Shown here in pieces: positions 35,750 through 40,421 of a stretch of 40,421 nt of DNA; position 1 is the first letter of the stretch, and each line of letters begins with the position of its first letter. A model generated the notes under the pieces. That model worked only from the letters and a program-made list of their open reading frames with translations, did not search any database and was not told the DNA's origin. A program made the translations under genes and the position numbers. Source of the DNA: JAVXTH01 sp036642795 (GTDB lineage Bacteria; Bacillota_I; Bacilli_A; Erysipelotrichales; Erysipelotrichaceae); NCBI GenBank assembly GCA_036642795.1, contig JAVXTH010000012.1, positions 1 to 40,421 of the forward strand, given 5' to 3'.

Positions 35750-35798
35750 ATATTTCCTCCTCTTAAAGTGTGATATCGTCACGAAGATGAAATATTAT

Positions 35799-35865
35799 TC
35801 ATCATAGTTTTTCATTTACGGTGAAAAGTAGAGACTGTCTGCCATATTCAGACGTTATATGATGA
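35799..35865 (-). ncRNA. Purine riboswitch, guanine class
   Basis: P1 is formed by TCATCATA (5' arm, 35858-35865) and TATGATGA (3' arm, 35799-35806) on the minus strand. Between them lie the P2 stem GTCTG/CAGAC with AATATGGC loop, the junction TCTCTAC, and P3 TTTTCA/TGAAAA with loop CCGTAAA, all typical of the purine class. The specificity base after P3 reads as C (ACTATGA), as in guanine-binding members; adenine binders have U. A hairpin GATGAA/TTCATC at 35786-35803 overlaps the P1 3' arm and is the likely competing structure. How it controls expression (no clear T-run) is not evident. Confidence 0.9.
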
Positions 35866-35878
35866 TATCAACCGTCAA

Positions 35879-35887
35879 ATTATACCA
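35879..35887 (-). promoter_or_regulatory. Extended -10 promoter for the purine riboswitch transcript
   Basis: TGGTATAAT on the minus strand is a perfect extended -10 (TGN-TATAAT), 14 nt before the riboswitch P1. The -35 region is weak (TTTTCA at 17 nt). It lies between the M20 amidohydrolase stop (35929) and the riboswitch. Confidence 0.72.
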
Positions 35888-35928
35888 GATTGTAATCCTT
35901 TTGAAAAGAGGAAATAACAACCATTTAC

Positions 35929-37143
35929 CTAAAATTTCACCAGAAAGTTAAAAAGTGCTTGCGTACCCATTCCACAGTCCTGCATCGATGAATATTCCTC
36001 CTTACAATGTGATCTTCCATTTTGACTTCGAATAAACAACATTGTAATTGGACACGTGGATGAAAAGCTCATTGCATCATGCCCTGCTCCACTTATTAAG
36101 GTAGTTGAAACACAATTTAATTCCTTAAAAACTTCTTTCCATTTTGCCTGATATGTTTCATCACAAAGACAAGGTGCAATATCTTGTGTTTGTTTCATGC
36201 TTACTTTAAAACCCTGTTCTTCCATTTCCTTAATTCTTAATTCTATTTCTTCAACATAGCAAGTTAAATCTTGTTCCTTGATACTTCTTACATCAAGTGA
36301 AAAACAAACATGATCGCAGATAATGTTACAAGCACCCGGATAGGTATGGATTTCACCTACTGTAGCAACTGCGTTTTCATACTTCATAATCTTTTCATTG
36401 ATGAATTGAATCAGCTTACTCATCGCTTGCACTGGATCAATTCTACCTAGCATTGGGGTTGCCCCAGAGTGACCACTTTCCCCATGAATGGTAATAATAT
36501 AACGTTTTAACCCAGCAATTCCTTCTACTATGCCAATAGGCAATTGTCTTTGTTCTAATACTTTTCCTTGTTCAATATGTAATTCAATAAAAAGTTGAGG
36601 CTTATCTTTATAAACACAAGTAGCAAAATGTTCAATATCATAGTTATACTTTTTTGCTGCTTCACGAATCGTAATATGATCTTGATCTTCACACATTAAA
36701 TCGGCTTCTTTTAATAAACCATTCATCGCACGACTGCCAATCATTCCATAATTAAAACGATTTCCTTCTTCATCTTTAAACCCAACCACATCAATGCTTT
36801 GATTTAAGGTAAGGTTATTTTCCTTCATTGTTTGAAGCACTTCAATCGCACTTAAAATACCTAAGCAACCATCAAACATGCCACCTTCTTTTACACTATC
36901 AAAGTGCGATCCACAAACAATGATTGGCTCATCTTTTCGTTTCCCGACTTTACGGCCAATGATATTACCAACCGCATCCACTCTTACTTCTAAACCAGCT
37001 TCTTTCATATAAGTAATAATACAATTTTTTGCTGCTTCTTCAACATCCGTATAAGGAAAACGGGTGATGGATAAATCTTCATTTTGACCAAATTTAGCTA
37101 GTTCTAGCATATGTTTATATAATCTTTGCTCGTTTATTTTCAT
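35929..37143 (-). CDS. M20-family amidohydrolase (allantoate amidohydrolase / N-carbamoyl-L-amino acid hydrolase type)
   Basis: The 404-aa metalloenzyme has the binuclear metal motif GSHFDSVKEGGMFDGCLG (H80, D91), GFKDEEGNRF with the catalytic and metal glutamates (E125/E126), the dimerisation-domain motif GESGHSGATPM, and SGAGHDAMSF near the C-terminus. This is the HyuC/AllC branch, which cleaves N-carbamoyl or allantoate substrates and releases ammonia and CO2. The purine genes next door make allantoate or another ureido compound plausible, but no other allantoin genes are seen. AGGAG lies 6 nt before the ATG. It is 45 nt downstream of murB. Confidence 0.85.
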   Translation of the reverse strand: MKINEQRLYKHMLELAKFGQNEDLSITRFPYTDVEEAAKNCIITYMKEAGLEVRVDAVGNIIGRKVGKRKDEPIIVCGSHFDSVKEGGMFDGCLGILSAIEVLQTMKENNLTLNQSIDVVGFKDEEGNRFNYGMIGSRAMNGLLKEADLMCEDQDHITIREAAKKYNYDIEHFATCVYKDKPQLFIELHIEQGKVLEQRQLPIGIVEGIAGLKRYIITIHGESGHSGATPMLGRIDPVQAMSKLIQFINEKIMKYENAVATVGEIHTYPGACNIICDHVCFSLDVRSIKEQDLTCYVEEIELRIKEMEEQGFKVSMKQTQDIAPCLCDETYQAKWKEVFKELNCVSTTLISGAGHDAMSFSSTCPITMLFIRSQNGRSHCKEEYSSMQDCGMGTQALFNFLVKF

Positions 37144-37188
37144 AATAACTCCTATCTTTTATTGCATCTATTGTAGCACTAAATTGTT

Positions 37189-38094
37189 TTATTTTATTAT
37201 TTTAATTTCACATTCCAGTTCATAACCACTTTTTATCTTTACTTGTTTTTGTACTTCTTTCATTAGCGTTAAAAAATCATCACTTGTCGCATTCCCTTGA
37301 TTGATTAAAAACCCAGTATGTTTACTTGATACACTAGCATCCCCTACCTTAAAACCAGCTAAGTTGGCTTCTTTAATTAAAGCAGATGCATAGTTACCAA
37401 GTGGTCGTTTAAAGGTACTACCAGCACTATAATCGCTAAGTGGTTGTGAAGCACATCGAGCACGATTCAATTCATTCATGCGTGCTTGTATCACACTTGT
37501 TTCCCCTTGCTTACATTCAAATACAGCTTCTAAGACAATCCCTTTATGATCACTAAAATAACTGTGGCGATAACTAAAAGCTAGTTCTTTCTTTGTTAAT
37601 ACCTTGATATTAAAAGCTTCATCTAAATAGGTTACTTGCTTTACAACATCGCTTATTTCTCCATCATATGCTCCAGCATTCATCACAATTGCTCCACCAA
37701 CACTTCCTGGTATTCCACAGGCAAAGCTTAATCCATCTAGTTGTTGCTTACAAGCAAACTCACAGAGTTCTTTTAAAGACATTCCACTTTCCACATAAAG
37801 AAGCTTTCCTTTTCTAGTAACATGATTAAAATGAGTTGGTAGAACTAAGATTAAACCATCATAACCACGATCTAATCCAAGTACATTACTACCATGACCA
37901 AGTACATAATAAGGAATCTCATATTCAGTACAAGAGGAAAGACATAAAATGATTTCTTCGATATTGTTTGGTTCTACTAAACAAGAGATGGATCCACCAA
38001 TATGTAAAGTTGTATAATTTTTTAGAATTTGATTCTCTTTATAATTAATATTATGGGCTTTTAAAACATTCAATAATGCATTGATTTTATTCAT
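37189..38094 (-). CDS. murB: UDP-N-acetylenolpyruvoylglucosamine reductase (MurB)
   Basis: I start at ATG 38094, with AAGGAG 7 nt upstream; the reading from 38115 contains that RBS inside it. The 301-aa FAD enzyme makes UDP-MurNAc for peptidoglycan. Visible motifs are YTTLHIGG, LGHGSNVLGLDRGYDG (FAD binding), CGIPGSVGGAIVMNAGAYDGEI, the active tyrosine/arginine region FSYRHSYFS, the active serine in SAGSTFKRP, and the final glutamate region ELECEIKII. A TATAAT at 38114-38119 may be its -10, giving a very short leader. Confidence 0.95.
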   Translation of the reverse strand: MNKINALLNVLKAHNINYKENQILKNYTTLHIGGSISCLVEPNNIEEIILCLSSCTEYEIPYYVLGHGSNVLGLDRGYDGLILVLPTHFNHVTRKGKLLYVESGMSLKELCEFACKQQLDGLSFACGIPGSVGGAIVMNAGAYDGEISDVVKQVTYLDEAFNIKVLTKKELAFSYRHSYFSDHKGIVLEAVFECKQGETSVIQARMNELNRARCASQPLSDYSAGSTFKRPLGNYASALIKEANLAGFKVGDASVSSKHTGFLINQGNATSDDFLTLMKEVQKQVKIKSGYELECEIKIIK

Positions 38095-38271
38095 TTCATC
38101 ACTCCTTATCTTCATTATACCTAAATTTATTTCGTTTGCTTATTAATGTGCTTTTATATCCAAATATGTAAATAATGAACAACTACCGTATTAAAATGAA
38201 TTTTTTAGTAAAAAGATTGAAAAACACGTATACAAATGACATGATATTAAGAAAAGAAGGAGGTAACATTT

Positions 38272-38580
38272 ATGGATATGACAGTTTATTTAATGTCCTT
38301 TCTGATTGGAATTGAAGGGCTTATGAATCTATTTGGAATTTATGCACCACTACAAAAACAAGGACTTGATAAGTATACCGATGAATCAATTAAAGCATGG
38401 TTACGTCCCAATGGCTTATGTAGTATTCTTATGGCCGTTGGTTTAGCTGGCTTTGATGCTGCGATGTGGGCTAATATTGGTGGAACACCTTTATTAATCG
38501 GAGGACTTGTTGTTTGTGTCATTGGTGTCATCGGTACCTTAGTAAACTGGAAAAAGAACTTAGTAGTAGCAAATCATTAA
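38272..38580 (+). CDS. Small three-segment membrane protein, 102 aa
   Basis: The ATG at 38272 follows AAGGAGG by 8-9 nt. It has hydrophobic segments at about 4-25, 50-66 and 70-91, a loop with KQGLDKYTDESIKAWLRPNG and a basic end (NWKKNLVVANH). I do not recognise the family and see no linked function. It has its own terminator and stands alone between the divergent murB and the surface-protein gene. Confidence 0.75.
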   Translation: MDMTVYLMSFLIGIEGLMNLFGIYAPLQKQGLDKYTDESIKAWLRPNGLCSILMAVGLAGFDAAMWANIGGTPLLIGGLVVCVIGVIGTLVNWKKNLVVANH

Positions 38581-38602
38581 TAATGAAACAAACCCATCCT
38601 GA

Positions 38603-38637
38603 AGAGTAGATAACTGGTACACGTTATCTACTCTTTT
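38603..38637 (+). terminator. Intrinsic terminator of the 102-aa membrane protein gene
   Basis: AGAGTAGATAAC (38603-38614) pairs perfectly with GTTATCTACTCT (38623-38634), followed by TTTC. The T-run is short but the stem is strong. Confidence 0.82.
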
Positions 38638-38769
38638 CATATGATAACTGTGCTTACTATTTTAGCGGTAATGAAATAAGTTCTTTGTGTAAAGCATAAA
38701 GATCACTTCCCTTACCTATACTATAAAAGTAAAAGCATACGATGATATGAAAGGGATGGTGTGAACAGT

Positions 38770-40421
38770 ATGAAAAAGATGTTTTATAACGGGCTCTGTA
38801 TTATGTTGATTAGCTTCTTATTACTTCCTACAATATTTGCAGATCTTCATGCGACACAACAAGTTAAGGAAGATCACCATGATTCATTTCCAGTAATAAA
38901 CCAAGAAACAAAACCTAGTGATTATCCAAATCCTGGTGAGGCAGGTCATGTCCAAATGCGTAAATCCGCAAAATGGACGGATTTAAAAGCCGGCAAAGCT
39001 GAAATAAAATTTGAATTATCCGGTAAAGCAACCAACAGTGATGTTGTGATAGTATTAGATCGCTCCGGTAGTATGGCGGATGATGTTGAGGGAAGCAGCG
39101 TATCCTGTGGTGGTACAATCGTTCAAAATAAATGTATGAAATGTGGAAAGAAACATTCAGCACCTGCTCCTAATCGCTGCGATGATCGTGATCGTCTTGC
39201 GATATCACAAGGGGCTGCCACTAACTTTGTGAATGCGATGTTAGCAAACGATGAACAAGGCAATCCATCGAATAATCGCGTTGGCTTTGTATCTTTTAGT
39301 GGTAAATCTGGAGATCCTGCGATTGATAATACAATGCAGATTGTCACCAGTACAAATTTTGTTGATGGGAACGGGAAACAAGCATTAATCTCATCGATTA
39401 ATTCCCTTGAACATTTGGGAGGAACCGATTATACCCCAGCCTTAGAAGCGGCTAAAAAGATGATTATGAATCGCCTTGATAAAACTCGCCCTACCAGTAT
39501 TATCTTCTTAACGGATGGAATGCCGGCTCCTGGTCAAGATGGCATTGCCAGTGCAGCTAGTTTAAAGAAAATGAATACGAAAGTTTATTCTTTAGCACTT
39601 GCGATTAAAAATCCAACTGCGAAAGCTTTATTACGTGATCAAATCGCCTATGATCAAAGTTGTTATTACGACATACTAAATCCAAATGATGTTCAATCCG
39701 TATTTAATGAAATTAAAAAAACGGTAGGTTATGCAGGTACCAAAGCAATTTTAAGCGATACAATTAAAAATCATTTCGTTTATGATTCATCAAGAGAAAT
39801 CTTAATCAATGGTACCATTGATAGAAATAATAACGTTAAGATTGTGAATCAAGATGTTACATGGAATATTGGTAACATTTCCACAAAACCAACCACGTTA
39901 ATAATTCCGATTCGTTTAAATCCAAATAAAGATGGCGTATTCCCTACCAATGAAGGAAATGCCAAATTAAACTATACTAATTTTAAGCATAATCCAAACT
40001 GTATCCAAGAAGTAGAAACCCCGATTCTAAGAAAAAATGAACAGACGTTTAAAATTCTTTATGAAGGAAATCCTCCTCTTGGCACCTCTTTAATTGGAAC
40101 TGTTCCCAAAGATGATTCACTTTATCACCTAGATGAAAAAGCAACCATTCTACCTCATGGTAACCTTGCCATTAAAGATTATACCTTTGTAGCATGGCTT
40201 GCAGGTAATACCCTTTACCAACCAAATGAAATCATAAACATCAAAGAAGATATTGTCTTTAAAGCCGTATGGGAGAAAAACAAAGTGGAAGCATTACCGT
40301 ATACAGTAAAATACTATAAAGATAACATTGATATGAATTGTGATAGCAGTGGCTTTGTTTTAAGTGATGCGCCGATCGTTCATAAAATATATTATGGTAA
40401 TCTACCCGAAGGCTATGAACT
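38770..40421 (+). CDS. Secreted VWA-domain surface protein with a four-cysteine insertion (3' end off the window)
   Basis: The reading frame is open to the right edge (about 550 codons). ATG 38770 is listed, but an in-frame GTG at 38761 is better spaced from AAGGG and may be the true start. Parts: signal peptide (1-28); short acidic linker; VWA domain (about 90-320) with a complete MIDAS (DRSGS at 97-101, GGTDYTP, FLTDGMP). Straight after the MIDAS strand is an insertion with C113, C122, C125 and C137 (C-x8-C-x2-C-x11-C), a possible metal knuckle. A beta-rich region follows (330-440) and then repeats resembling Listeria-Bacteroides/MucBP modules (KILYEGNPPLGTSLIG, YTVKYYKDNID). Pilus tip proteins and collagen-type adhesins have this design. 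No sortase is in the window. Confidence 0.85.
   Translation, partial: MKKMFYNGLCIMLISFLLLPTIFADLHATQQVKEDHHDSFPVINQETKPSDYPNPGEAGHVQMRKSAKWTDLKAGKAEIKFELSGKATNSDVVIVLDRSGSMADDVEGSSVSCGGTIVQNKCMKCGKKHSAPAPNRCDDRDRLAISQGAATNFVNAMLANDEQGNPSNNRVGFVSFSGKSGDPAIDNTMQIVTSTNFVDGNGKQALISSINSLEHLGGTDYTPALEAAKKMIMNRLDKTRPTSIIFLTDGMPAPGQDGIASAASLKKMNTKVYSLALAIKNPTAKALLRDQIAYDQSCYYDILNPNDVQSVFNEIKKTVGYAGTKAILSDTIKNHFVYDSSREILINGTIDRNNNVKIVNQDVTWNIGNISTKPTTLIIPIRLNPNKDGVFPTNEGNAKLNYTNFKHNPNCIQEVETPILRKNEQTFKILYEGNPPLGTSLIGTVPKDDSLYHLDEKATILPHGNLAIKDYTFVAWLAGNTLYQPNEIINIKEDIVFKAVWEKNKVEALPYTVKYYKDNIDMNCDSSGFVLSDAPIVHKIYYGNLPEGYE

Noticed and set aside
38915..39347. Two minus-strand ORFs at the start of the VWA gene
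   Set aside because: The plus strand encodes a signal peptide and complete MIDAS motif; the antisense frames show no family features.

Overview
The window is AT-rich Firmicutes DNA. Strong AGGAGG ribosome sites, sortase-type cell-wall anchors, a SpoVAF spore protein and an M-box riboswitch point to a spore-forming gut Firmicute. A host-glycan-degrading relative of the Erysipelotrichia (Thomasclavelia-like) is my best guess, but this is inference from gene content and not a marker-gene identification. There are two 100-N assembly gaps (2086-2185 and 8072-8171). No tRNA, rRNA, CRISPR array or transposase was seen.

Region 1 (1-21.8 kb) is a host-glycan utilisation locus on the minus strand. It holds a GH84 hexosaminidase/hyaluronidase (cut by the left edge), a GH123-like plus sialidase-like fusion, a 92-aa two-membrane-segment protein, a second GH123-like enzyme and a GH20 hexosaminidase/lacto-N-biosidase. 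All four enzymes are secreted and three have visible cell-wall or membrane anchors. In the middle sits an operon for a sugar-binding lipoprotein, a YesM-type histidine kinase and a YesN-type AraC response regulator, with no ABC transporter. The four glycosidase promoters (upstream of 1865, 7467, 12504 and 21662) share a 33-nt element with 17 invariant positions. It sits exactly 16 nt before a -10 hexamer and replaces a recognisable -35. I read this as the operator of the embedded regulator; it is the most interesting signal in the window.

Region 2 (21.8-27.9 kb) is core and housekeeping: a UPF0016/GDT1 cation transporter, PTS enzyme I, a small hypothetical protein, a PPi-type phosphofructokinase, a small membrane protein and SpoVAF.

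Region 3 (27.9-31.1 kb) is a magnesium module. A P-type Mg2+ ATPase is controlled by an M-box riboswitch with a terminator, and a 30-codon ORF with a good RBS lies between the riboswitch and mgtA.

Region 4 (31.1-38.1 kb) is purine metabolism and cell wall. A divergent guaA encodes a GMP synthase whose glutaminase domain has lost its active site. An NCS2 purine permease and adenine deaminase follow a guanine-class purine riboswitch. An M20 amidohydrolase and murB complete the block. Region 5 (38.2 kb to the end) has a small membrane protein and the start of a VWA-domain surface protein with an unusual four-cysteine insertion.

Together the surface enzymes would strip GlcNAc, GalNAc and probably sialic acid from mucin-like or glycosaminoglycan-like host glycans. 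The lipoprotein-kinase-regulator system would sense a released sugar and induce them.
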